Shown: positions 1 to 6,391, counted from the stretch's first letter. The stretch is DNA of 7,304 bases from HGM11501 sp045123995 (GCA_045123995.1 JBGVKY010000016.1:1-7304); one strand, 5' to 3'. Made by a program: numbers and translations. The notes: generated from the sequence alone by a model not told the origin.

Positions 1-440
1 CCGAAGAGGGCATTAAACAATTTCAGGAAGACAGAGGTCTTACCGTAACAGGAATTTTAGATGATGCAACAAAGGAAGAAATGGGCTTTGCCGAGGATTA
101 TTCCATTTCAAGAAAAGGAAAAAATGCAACACCCTTTAACCACCCGTATAGCTACCCTTTTAACCTCGAAATATACAACGAAAGGCAAGAAGAGAAAAAA
201 GAGGAAAAGGAACAGCGAATAAAAGACAAAGAAGAGTTTGAAAGTTTAAGTGCTTGGGAACGCTTTTGGAGAGCGGTTTTTGAACTTAAACCTCCTATAT
301 TAAGTGGTGTAGCACAAGGAGTGGATATGTCTCTTAGAGGAGAACTTCAGGAAGCGGAAGAAGGAGATTTGGTTACTAATCATGACCATGATTGTATACA
401 TGACTTTCATGATATTCCGGGTTATGAGAGCGGTCGATAA
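1..440 (+). CDS. Peptidoglycan-binding-domain protein, C-terminal part (5' end outside window)
   Basis: The frame is already open at base 3 and runs to a TAA at 438-440, so the start lies upstream of the window. The first visible residues, up to about base 90, read EEGIKQFQEDRGLTVTG and onward. This matches the end of a PG_binding_1 repeat, in which an A/GIKxFQxxxGLxxTG pattern is followed by D-x-x-T. Such repeats bind cell-wall peptidoglycan and usually sit on wall hydrolases, proteases or spore proteins. After the repeat come a Pro/Tyr/Asn-rich linker, a highly charged Glu/Lys stretch (about 175-240, probably helical or coiled coil), a Trp-rich WERFWRAVF segment, and a His/Asp-rich tail (378-413). 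The ATG at 81 is inside the domain and is not the true start. The catalytic part, if any, is off the window, so the enzyme class is unknown. It is probably co-transcribed with the next gene, which starts 20 bases later behind a strong ribosome binding site. Confidence 0.75.
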   Translation, partial: EEGIKQFQEDRGLTVTGILDDATKEEMGFAEDYSISRKGKNATPFNHPYSYPFNLEIYNERQEEKKEEKEQRIKDKEEFESLSAWERFWRAVFELKPPILSGVAQGVDMSLRGELQEAEEGDLVTNHDHDCIHDFHDIPGYESGR

Positions 441-460
441 TTAAAAGGAGGTTATCTAAA

Positions 461-1402
461 ATGAAAAAGCTTATTATCTCGCGATTTTTAGCTATGCTTG
501 TATTTGCAATCGTAATGATTGCGGAGATATTCGTGACAGTTACTTGCGGTATTGATACAAATGATAGTTCAAATCAAAAGTTCCTTGAGGATCTTTGCTT
601 TTCATCAGGTATTTTTGCCGTATGCCTTGTATACTTTTTTGCTGGTAAAAAGTTTTATGAAGTAAGCATAAAAAAACTTATACTTGTGTTCTTTATATGG
701 GGTACACTAGTCACAGTAGCGAGTATTTTTATAGATTATCTTACCATTTTAAGCGGAGGATTAAGTTGTCTGCAGGACTATGTTTTGAAAGTAGGAATAA
801 CAAAAAAACCTTTCATTTCGCAGATAATAGGCTTTTTAGTTGAAATGGCAGTTATTGTTTCAGGGATAATTGTAGGAAGAATTGAAAACAATAAAACAGA
901 TGGAAAGCATTTTGTTTACATATCCAAAGTTTTAGCCGTAATAATAGGTTTTATAACTTTCAGTATCTTAAAAAGCATAATTGGTTTAATTTATGATATT
1001 CCTAAAATGAATTACCTTGACCAAATCGGTTTAAAGTGGGGATTTCTTACAGCAATGCTGGTCGCAGGGCTATGGTATTTCTATATAGGCTTTAAGGTCT
1101 TTCGCACAAACTTAAAAATCGCATTACCTGTCTTTCTTGTATGTGACTTGGTGGTAATATTTATCTGGCTTGCTTCAGGTATTCTGGAAAACGCTTTGTT
1201 AGGAGAAGTAGGATATGGCGGCTTTTTAAGTGGATTAAAAGGCATTCTCTTTGGAAAAGTCTTTTGGAGTGCAAGCAGTATCATATTTTTGTCGGAGGCA
1301 CTGTTCTTAACAATCGGTGTTCTTTTGGGAAGGCGTTTTGATAAAAAGAGAGCACTACCTTTAGATTTTCCGGAAATTACAGCAGGGGAACCGACAGAAT
1401 AA
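461..1402 (+). CDS. Multi-pass membrane protein of unknown function
   Basis: This 313-residue protein is almost entirely hydrophobic. I do not recognise its family. By eye there are about eight membrane segments, near residues 4-27, 42-62, 70-95, 120-141, 153-178, 193-214, 220-241 and 268-293, separated by short basic loops. The C-terminus (RRFDKKRALPLDFPEITAGEPTE) is short, polar and probably cytosolic. No enzyme or transporter motif is visible. The start is well supported: AGGAGG at 446-451 lies nine bases before the ATG. It starts 20 bases after the peptidoglycan-binding gene and is probably its operon partner, so a cell-envelope role is a reasonable guess but only that. The gene is AT-rich; a hand count of 661-720 gives 20 G+C in 60. 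A hairpin with a T-run just downstream (1440-1481) may end this transcript before spoIVB. Confidence 0.8.
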   Translation: MKKLIISRFLAMLVFAIVMIAEIFVTVTCGIDTNDSSNQKFLEDLCFSSGIFAVCLVYFFAGKKFYEVSIKKLILVFFIWGTLVTVASIFIDYLTILSGGLSCLQDYVLKVGITKKPFISQIIGFLVEMAVIVSGIIVGRIENNKTDGKHFVYISKVLAVIIGFITFSILKSIIGLIYDIPKMNYLDQIGLKWGFLTAMLVAGLWYFYIGFKVFRTNLKIALPVFLVCDLVVIFIWLASGILENALLGEVGYGGFLSGLKGILFGKVFWSASSIIFLSEALFLTIGVLLGRRFDKKRALPLDFPEITAGEPTE

Positions 1403-1439
1403 ATTTAATTTTGTTAAAAATTTAATCTTATAAAAATAA

Positions 1440-1481
1440 ACGCTTCGGGCAAATTAAATTTGAACGGAGCGTGATTTTTTT
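1440..1481 (+). terminator. Terminator-like hairpin overlapping the spoIVB ribosome binding site
   Basis: Bases 1440-1447 (ACGCTTCG) pair with 1465-1472 (CGGAGCGT), with one G-U wobble. An inner stem, CAAAT (1450-1454) with ATTTG (1458-1462), closes a TAA loop. Seven T residues follow at 1475-1481. This fits an intrinsic terminator for the upstream pair of genes. The GGAG at 1466-1469 is also the only ribosome binding site available to spoIVB and lies within the stem, so the same structure could limit spoIVB translation from read-through RNA. Both roles are inferred from the fold alone. Confidence 0.55.
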
Positions 1482-2478
1482 GAAACGAAAGCTATCATTT
1501 ATTTTAGCCATAATTACTTTATCTTATGTAATATATGATTTTAATGTTAAAGAAAAAAGCGTATCCGCCTGGTCTTTTGACCAAAAGGAGTATATTCTGG
1601 GCGGAGACATTGTGGGAATAAAGCTTTTTTCCAAGGGTCTTATGTGCATTGATTTTGAAGAGGGAAGCACCGGAAAGGCGGCAGGGCTTAAAAAAGGTGA
1701 TATCATACTTACTGTAGACGGAAAAGAGTTTAAAAGCGCCGCCGATTTTACAAAAATAATAAAAAATTCAGACGGAGAAATAGAAATAACCTTTGACAGA
1801 GACGGAAAAATAAATAATACAACAGTAAAGCCTGAGGTTGACGAGGCAGGAAACAAAAAAATCGGTCTTTGGGTGCGAGACAGTATAGCAGGGGTCGGAA
1901 CGGTTACCTTTTACGACAAAAAAGAGGGCAAAATGGTATCGTTAGGCCATTCTGTTACAGATTCCGATGCGGAAAGAAGCTTTATGGTAAGAAAAGGTTA
2001 TATTACCGACTGCGAAATTCTTTCCGTCACCAAGGGAGAGCCCGGAGCCCCCGGTGAAATTTGCGGAAGCTTTCCCGAGAACGAGAAAATTCTGGGCTAT
2101 ATAGTGGATAATACCGAAAGAGGTCTTGTCTCCAATTCAAGCGGAATAAAAAAGGATGATGAAACGGAAGTTAAGCTGGGGACAAAGGGAGAGGTAAAAG
2201 ACGGAGAAGCTCTTTTATACTCTGCCATAGTTGACGGAAAAGTTATGCCTTACGCCGTTGACATAAAAAAGCTCTACGGAGCCAGGGGCGACTTTTTGGT
2301 TGAAATTAAAGACCAAAGGCTTCTTTCTTTGACCGGCGGAATTGTTCAGGGAATGAGCGGTAGTCCAATCGTTCAAAATGGCAAGTTAGTTGGTGCAGTT
2401 ACTCACGTGTTTGTAAACGAACCCGAAAAGGGCTACGGCATATTTATTGAGAATATGTTATCGGAAGCAGGAAAATAA
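1480..2478 (+). CDS. spoIVB: SpoIVB-type sporulation serine peptidase (family S55)
   Basis: SpoIVB is the forespore-made serine protease that crosses into the intermembrane space and triggers processing of pro-sigma-K by cutting SpoIVFA. The protein has an N-terminal membrane anchor or signal (about residues 5-21), a PDZ domain (about 40-112, with the AAGLKKGDIILTVDG core) and the S55 peptidase domain. The expected catalytic residues are present: His157 in LGHSVTD, Asp278 in EIKDQR and Ser293 in GMSGSP. Asp and Ser are 15 residues apart, as in the Bacillus subtilis enzyme (D363/S378). At about 332 residues it is shorter than the Bacillus protein but has all domains. Start choice: GTG at 1471 lies only one base after GGAG (1466-1469), whereas the in-frame TTG at 1480 has a 10-base spacer, so TTG is preferred; 1471 would add three residues. 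No sigma-F or sigma-G promoter could be identified. Unusually, spo0A does not follow. Part of the 3' end is repeated at 6289-6382. Confidence 0.93.
   Translation: MKRKLSFILAIITLSYVIYDFNVKEKSVSAWSFDQKEYILGGDIVGIKLFSKGLMCIDFEEGSTGKAAGLKKGDIILTVDGKEFKSAADFTKIIKNSDGEIEITFDRDGKINNTTVKPEVDEAGNKKIGLWVRDSIAGVGTVTFYDKKEGKMVSLGHSVTDSDAERSFMVRKGYITDCEILSVTKGEPGAPGEICGSFPENEKILGYIVDNTERGLVSNSSGIKKDDETEVKLGTKGEVKDGEALLYSAIVDGKVMPYAVDIKKLYGARGDFLVEIKDQRLLSLTGGIVQGMSGSPIVQNGKLVGAVTHVFVNEPEKGYGIFIENMLSEAGK
2364..2457 (+). repeat. Direct repeat copy A (inside intact spoIVB), partner of 6289-6382
   Basis: This 94-bp segment encodes the last conserved part of SpoIVB, directly after GMSG of the active site. It recurs in the same orientation 3925 bases downstream. 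The mismatches with the downstream copy are at 2382, 2400, 2406, 2409, 2418 and 2425; the final 32 bases are identical. The pair brackets the terminator, promoter and three-gene operon. Confidence 0.9.
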
Positions 2479-2483
2479 CATAT

Positions 2484-2523
2484 AAAATGCTCACCTGTAT
2501 TTATTATAGGAGAGCATTTTTTA
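2484..2523 (+). terminator. Rho-independent terminator after spoIVB
   Basis: AAAATGCTC (2484-2492) pairs with GAGCATTTT (2512-2520). Inside, after one A-A mismatch, CCT (2494-2496) pairs with AGG (2508-2510) around an AT-rich loop. The T-run extends to 2522 on the plus strand, and the A-run on the left arm could serve the opposite strand. It starts six bases after the spoIVB stop and separates spoIVB from the promoter at 2581. Confidence 0.85.
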
Positions 2524-2580
2524 TATTAGGAAAGATATTGATGTCGTGGCGCTTTTAAGGCTAAAAAATGCCCCGCGGTA

Positions 2581-2609
2581 TTGACAAACTGTATGTTCTG
2601 CGGTATAAT
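2581..2609 (+). promoter_or_regulatory. Consensus sigma-A promoter for the capA-like operon
   Basis: TTGACA (2581-2586) and TATAAT (2604-2609) are both perfect consensus hexamers, separated by the optimal 17 bases. Transcription should start near 2616, giving a leader of about 65 bases before the ATG at 2682. The heptamer GCGGTAT occurs twice, at 2575-2581 against the -35 and at 2600-2606 overlapping the -10, which could be a regulator site. No comparable promoter was seen before the next two genes, so all three are probably transcribed from here. Confidence 0.85.
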
Positions 2610-2621
2610 CCAGAGAGGTAT

Positions 2622-2662
2622 GTTAAGCTTTTAACAACTTTGGAGAGTTTTATAATATTATA
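2622..2662 (+). promoter_or_regulatory. Two small palindromes in the operon leader, possible operators
   Basis: The presumed untranslated leader holds GTTAAGCTTTTAAC (2622-2635, arms of five bases) and the perfect 12-base palindrome TATAATATTATA (2651-2662), which lies just before the purine-rich ribosome binding site. They could be repressor sites or weak RNA hairpins. In AT-rich DNA such palindromes also arise by chance, so confidence is low. Confidence 0.25.
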
Positions 2663-2681
2663 CGGAAAGAGGGACTAAGTT

Positions 2682-3977
2682 ATGACAAAAACAACTTTTA
2701 TTGCGGCCGGTGACGCATTTGCAACAAAGCGCCTTCCCAAAGGCGGATACGAGGGCTTTAGTGAGATTCAAGCCTGTGTAAAAGCCCACGACGTGGCATT
2801 TTTGAATCTGGAGAGCACATTCCATGACCGTGAGGGTATTCCGTCAGCACTCAGCGGAGGCACATGGGCAATGTCTGATCCTCGCATTCTTGACGATATG
2901 AAGGAATATGGCTTCAATCTTTTCAATACAGCCAACAACCATTCTTGTGACTATAGCCAGAGTGGCGTTCTCGCCACCATTGAGCACCTTAAGAAGAGAG
3001 ATATGATTTTTGCCGGAACAGGTAAGGATTTAGGAGATGCATCAAAGGCGTGCTATATAGAAACAAAGCATGCCCGTGTGGCTATGCTTGCCTGCAATTC
3101 CTCGGATAACGATTCTGCCCGTGCAGGTGCCCAGACAGAGGATCTTCCCGGACGTCCCGGAGCTAATCCTATGCGTTGCCTTAAAAGATTTCACGTGGAT
3201 AAAGCACATTTTGATATGGTTAAGGAGCTTGCAGAAGTTACAAAAGTAAATGCTTCTGCCGAGCGCAGTATTGAGCTGGGATACACAGCTCCTTATCCGG
3301 AAGGACAGTTTCCCTTTGGAGAAAGCCGTTTTATTTTAGATGATCACTGCTTTGTAGAATCTGTACCTCACGCAGGTGATATGGAACGTATGGTAAAGCG
3401 AATAAAGGAGGCTAAAAAACAGGCCGATATTGTTTTGGTAAGCATACATAGCCATTACTATGACGAGAGACAGACAAATGTTCCTTCTCAGTTTATCGAG
3501 ACCTTTGCTCATAACTGTATTGATGCCGGTGCGGATGTAATCATCGGCCATGGACCCCACGAGCTTCAGGGTATAGAGCGTTATAAGGACGGTTTAATTT
3601 TCTATTCTATCGGCAATTACATATTTGAAACGGAAACTGTTGAATATCAGCCTTGGGACGCCTATGTAAATAAGGGCTACAGCACCGATATGAAGGTGGG
3701 CGAATATATGGATCTTCGCAGTAAGAACGGAACTGCGGGATACGGTACCTTGCCTGAGATATGGAACTCTGTTATGGCTGCATGGACTATGGAAGACGGC
3801 AAGGTTACCGAGGTACAGCTGTATCCCGTAACTTTGAATATGGAAAAACCCAGGTCTCAGAAGGGTCGCCCGGTTATGAATAAGAGCGAAGAAACCCTGC
3901 AGTATTTAGCAAAACTTTCTGAGCCTTACGGCACGAAGATCGAAATTGTTGACGGAGTAGGATATATCCGCTTTTAA
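2682..3977 (+). CDS. CapA-family (PGA_cap) putative metallophosphoesterase, cytosolic
   Basis: This 431-residue protein has the signature of the CapA/PgsA family, whose fold belongs to the calcineurin-like metallophosphoesterases. In order the motifs are: GD (Asp11) after the first strand, NLE (42-44), ANNH (His87), HSH (His256 and His258), GHGPHE (His290, His293) and SIGN (Asn312). These are the expected metal-site positions. The family is named for capsule poly-gamma-glutamate export or synthesis, but those proteins carry an N-terminal membrane anchor. Here the chain starts directly with the first strand, and no signal peptide or membrane segment is seen, so a soluble intracellular enzyme is more likely. 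A region of about 90 residues (roughly 125-220) lies between the two halves of the metal site. The ribosome binding site is a modest AGAGGG at 2668-2673. It is the first gene of a three-gene operon with an M20 amidohydrolase and an EamA transporter. A capsule role is not supported by the neighbours; the exact reaction is unknown. Confidence 0.85.
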   Translation: MTKTTFIAAGDAFATKRLPKGGYEGFSEIQACVKAHDVAFLNLESTFHDREGIPSALSGGTWAMSDPRILDDMKEYGFNLFNTANNHSCDYSQSGVLATIEHLKKRDMIFAGTGKDLGDASKACYIETKHARVAMLACNSSDNDSARAGAQTEDLPGRPGANPMRCLKRFHVDKAHFDMVKELAEVTKVNASAERSIELGYTAPYPEGQFPFGESRFILDDHCFVESVPHAGDMERMVKRIKEAKKQADIVLVSIHSHYYDERQTNVPSQFIETFAHNCIDAGADVIIGHGPHELQGIERYKDGLIFYSIGNYIFETETVEYQPWDAYVNKGYSTDMKVGEYMDLRSKNGTAGYGTLPEIWNSVMAAWTMEDGKVTEVQLYPVTLNMEKPRSQKGRPVMNKSEETLQYLAKLSEPYGTKIEIVDGVGYIRF

Positions 3978-4021
3978 AGGCAGCATAAAACCGGAAAGCA
4001 GACAGTCTTAAGGAAAAAATT

Positions 4022-5326
4022 ATGAACATATATAAGAAGATTATTGAAAAGGCCGAGGCCGTAACTCCGGAGATGATCTCCTTGCGCAGAGATTTTCACA
4101 AGCACGCAGAAACCGGATGGCTTGAAATGCGCACAGCTTCAATTATAGCAAGGAAGCTTACTGAGCTTGGTTATGAAGTTCTTATTGGAGCAGAGGTCTG
4201 TAAGAAGGACGAGCGTATGGGTGTGCCGTCTGATGAAACTTTGAAAATGGCATATGCACGTGCCATCGAGCAAGGTGCAGACCCGGAATTCGTCAAGGCC
4301 ACCCGTGGAGGGATGACCGGCGTAATCGGAATTCTTCGCTGTGGCGAAGGCCCCACGGTTGCAATGCGTTTTGATATTGATGCATTGGGAGTAAACGAGT
4401 CAGAGGATGAGGATCATTTCCCTTTTAAAGCAGGATTTGCTTCTGTCAATGCAGGCTCTATGCACGCCTGTGGTCACGATGGCCACGCCGCATCAGGTCT
4501 GGGAGTTGCATCCGTACTTAAGCAGATAAAGGAACATTTGAAAGGTACGGTAAAACTGATTTTTCAGCCCGGCGAGGAGGGGCTTCGTGGCGCAAAATCC
4601 ATTGTCTCAGCAGGTCATCTGGATGATGTAGACTATTTGTTCGGCTGCCATACCACAAATATGAAGGATGGTAGTGACATTACTCCCGGCGCTTACGGTT
4701 GTCTTGCTTCCTTTAAGTATGATGTAACCTTCCGGGGTTTTGCATCCCATGCCAGCGGAAATCCCGAGCTGGGTAAAAATGCCCTGCTTGCGGCAGCGGT
4801 AGCGGTAACAAATCTATATGCAATTCCGCGCCATTCTGCAGGTGGAAGCCGCATCAACGTAGGCAGACTCGTGGCCGGAAGCGGACGTAATGTTATTGCA
4901 GACGAAGCTTTTATGGAAATGGAAGTACGTGGCGACACTACGGAGATTAACGAGTTTGTGGACAGGTATGCTATGCGTATTCTGGAAAATTCGGCAGCAA
5001 TGCACGGCTGCACAGTTGAAGTGAAGCTTATGGGTGCGGCAGAGTCCTTGACCAGTGACGAGGAGCTTTGCAGAAGAATCGCAGACGTCTGCTCAAACCA
5101 CCTTGATATGAAGGTTTCCGAAAACCTTACCATGAAGATGGCAGGCAGTGAAGACTTCTCATATATGATAAACCGTGTTCAGAGCCGCGGCGGTCAGGGC
5201 TCCTTTATGCGTGTACGCAGTCCCCTTACCGGCAATGCCCATTACCGTAAGTTTGACTTTGATGAAAGCTATTTAACCAAGTCTGTCAAGGTACTTTGCG
5301 CTATGGCATACGATTTGATGAAATAA
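4022..5326 (+). CDS. M20 family amidohydrolase, AbgA-like (aminobenzoyl-glutamate hydrolase subunit A type)
   Basis: This 434-residue zinc-dependent amidohydrolase is close in length and motif order to Escherichia coli AbgA, which with AbgB cleaves p-aminobenzoyl-glutamate. Shared features include the N-terminal RRDFHKHAETGW segment, the KKDERMGVPSDETL stretch and RFDIDAL. Metal-site residues are all present: HACGHDGH (148-155), GEEG with Glu185-Glu186, His210 in GCHTTN, and His407 in GNAHYRKFDFDE. The middle third (about 220-335) is the dimerisation domain typical of M20D enzymes, with SRINVG and AGSGRNVIADEA. No signal peptide is seen, so it acts in the cytosol. AAGGA at 4010-4014 lies seven bases before the ATG. 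The gene follows the CapA-like gene by 44 bases and is followed by a transporter after 45. No AbgB partner is in the window, so it may work alone or on another amide such as an N-acyl or gamma-glutamyl conjugate. The family assignment is strong; the substrate is inference. Confidence 0.92.
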   Translation: MNIYKKIIEKAEAVTPEMISLRRDFHKHAETGWLEMRTASIIARKLTELGYEVLIGAEVCKKDERMGVPSDETLKMAYARAIEQGADPEFVKATRGGMTGVIGILRCGEGPTVAMRFDIDALGVNESEDEDHFPFKAGFASVNAGSMHACGHDGHAASGLGVASVLKQIKEHLKGTVKLIFQPGEEGLRGAKSIVSAGHLDDVDYLFGCHTTNMKDGSDITPGAYGCLASFKYDVTFRGFASHASGNPELGKNALLAAAVAVTNLYAIPRHSAGGSRINVGRLVAGSGRNVIADEAFMEMEVRGDTTEINEFVDRYAMRILENSAAMHGCTVEVKLMGAAESLTSDEELCRRIADVCSNHLDMKVSENLTMKMAGSEDFSYMINRVQSRGGQGSFMRVRSPLTGNAHYRKFDFDESYLTKSVKVLCAMAYDLMK

Positions 5327-5371
5327 AAATTCAGTTGATTTTAAAAAGAACATAATACGGCGGTAAAAAGA

Positions 5372-6265
5372 ATGAGTAAACAATACATTTATGCAGGAAT
5401 ATCAATTTTGCTTTGGTCAACAGTTGCTACCATTACAAAGCTTCTTCTTAAAACACTCAGCAGTATACAGGTGCTGTGGATAAGCTCCTTTTTTGCATTT
5501 TTAATGTTGTTTATAGTTAATATTGCCGGCGGCAATATTAAAAAACTTAAAAATTACAGAAAAAAAGATTTTATAGTAACTGTTCTTATAGGTATTCCGG
5601 GGACCTTAATATACTATCTTTGCTATTATGCGGCAACGGATGTTATGCCTGCATCACAGGCTTTTATCATAAACTATACGTGGCCCATAATGAGCGTGTT
5701 TTTCGCCTGGGTAATCCTTGGAGAAAAGATGACACTGCGAAAGATGACAGCTATCTTAATATCCTTTTTGGGTGTGGCTATCGTTACAGGTGCTTCGCTT
5801 AACACACCGGGTGGCAATATGCTTCTGGGAACGGCTTTCTGCCTTATGGGAGCCATATCATACGGAGTGTTTACGGCATTAAACCAAAAATATACGTATG
5901 ATAAAAAACTTTCTATGATGATAAGCTATATTGTAACCTTTGCCTGTACCACTGTGATTAACCTTGTAAAGGGAGATTTATTTATTCCCTCTGTCCTTGA
6001 AATCATAGGCTTTGCGTGGAATGGAATGTTTGCAATGGCAGTGGCCTCCACAATCTGGATTATAGCACTTTCAGGGGGCAATACTGCAAAAATATCCAAT
6101 CTTGCGTATATTACTCCGTTTTTATCTCTCCTGTGGACGGGGCTCATTCTTAAGGAGAGCATCAGCGTTTACTCGATTATAGGTCTTTTAATTATAATTA
6201 CAGGTATTTTTATTCAGCTTGATATCGGTATTAATTCGCATACAAAGCAAGAAGAAACATTATAA
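5372..6265 (+). CDS. EamA/DMT-superfamily transporter
   Basis: This 297-residue membrane protein has two EamA repeats (about residues 5-138 and 150-285) and roughly ten membrane helices, the standard drug/metabolite transporter layout. The repeat-end signatures are clear: the WPIMSVFFAWVILGE block with RKMTAILISFLGV in the first half, and TPFLSLLWTGLILKE with IIGLLIIITGIFIQ in the second. Members export or import small metabolites such as amino acids or their derivatives; the substrate cannot be read from the sequence. It is the last gene of the three-gene operon and probably moves the substrate or product of the CapA-like and AbgA-like enzymes. The ribosome binding site is weak (GGCGG at 5359-5363). 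This gene looks more AT-rich than the two before it: hand-counted 60-base samples give 15 G+C at 5521-5580, against 37 at 3121-3180 and 35 at 4441-4500. It may therefore have a different origin. No clear terminator follows before the spoIVB remnant. Confidence 0.9.
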   Translation: MSKQYIYAGISILLWSTVATITKLLLKTLSSIQVLWISSFFAFLMLFIVNIAGGNIKKLKNYRKKDFIVTVLIGIPGTLIYYLCYYAATDVMPASQAFIINYTWPIMSVFFAWVILGEKMTLRKMTAILISFLGVAIVTGASLNTPGGNMLLGTAFCLMGAISYGVFTALNQKYTYDKKLSMMISYIVTFACTTVINLVKGDLFIPSVLEIIGFAWNGMFAMAVASTIWIIALSGGNTAKISNLAYITPFLSLLWTGLILKESISVYSIIGLLIIITGIFIQLDIGINSHTKQEETL

Positions 6266-6288
6266 CAATATAAATTTAAATGGGGCTT

Positions 6289-6391
6289 TCCAATCGTTCA
6301 AAATGGTAAGTTAGTTGGTGCAGTAACTCATGTTTTTGTAAATGAACCCCAAAAGGGCTACGGCATATTTATTGAGAATATGCTCACTTAA
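6289..6391 (+). pseudogene. spoIVB: Orphan duplicate of the spoIVB 3' end
   Basis: Bases 6289-6382 match 2364-2457 of spoIVB at 88 of 94 positions without gaps. The copy reads PIVQNGKLVGAVTHVFVNEPQKGYGIFIENML, then Thr and a TAA stop at 6389-6391. The intact gene instead ends NMLSEAGK. Five of the six differences are silent and the sixth changes Glu to Gln. The copy begins just after the codons for the catalytic serine motif, with unrelated sequence before it and no start or ribosome binding site, so it is a remnant. The coding-like divergence suggests it was once the end of a working spoIVB allele, perhaps the original 3' end of this locus. Confidence 0.9.

Noticed and set aside
1397..1434. 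Sigma-G-, sigma-F- or sigma-A-like promoter before spoIVB
   Set aside because: GAATA at 1397 and TTGTTA at 1411 have no matching -10 element at a workable distance (spacers of about 22 and 12 bases).
1524..1856. 110-codon minus-strand open frame
   Set aside because: It is opposite the SpoIVB PDZ domain, Ser/Pro/Phe-rich, and has no supporting ribosome binding site.
2631..2656. Second promoter (TTAACA with TATAAT) in the capA-like leader
   Set aside because: The spacer is only 14 bases. The TATAAT is part of the 12-base palindrome, and the promoter at 2581-2609 is far better.
4693..5133. 146-codon minus-strand open frame
   Set aside because: It is antisense to the AbgA-like gene, whose product has a full set of family motifs. 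The antisense product is low-complexity and Ser/Ala-rich, as expected of a shadow frame.
5357..5365. ACGGCGGTA before eamA matching the end of the MITE-like element
   Set aside because: The match is only nine bases, with no partner repeat or further similarity. It is probably chance.
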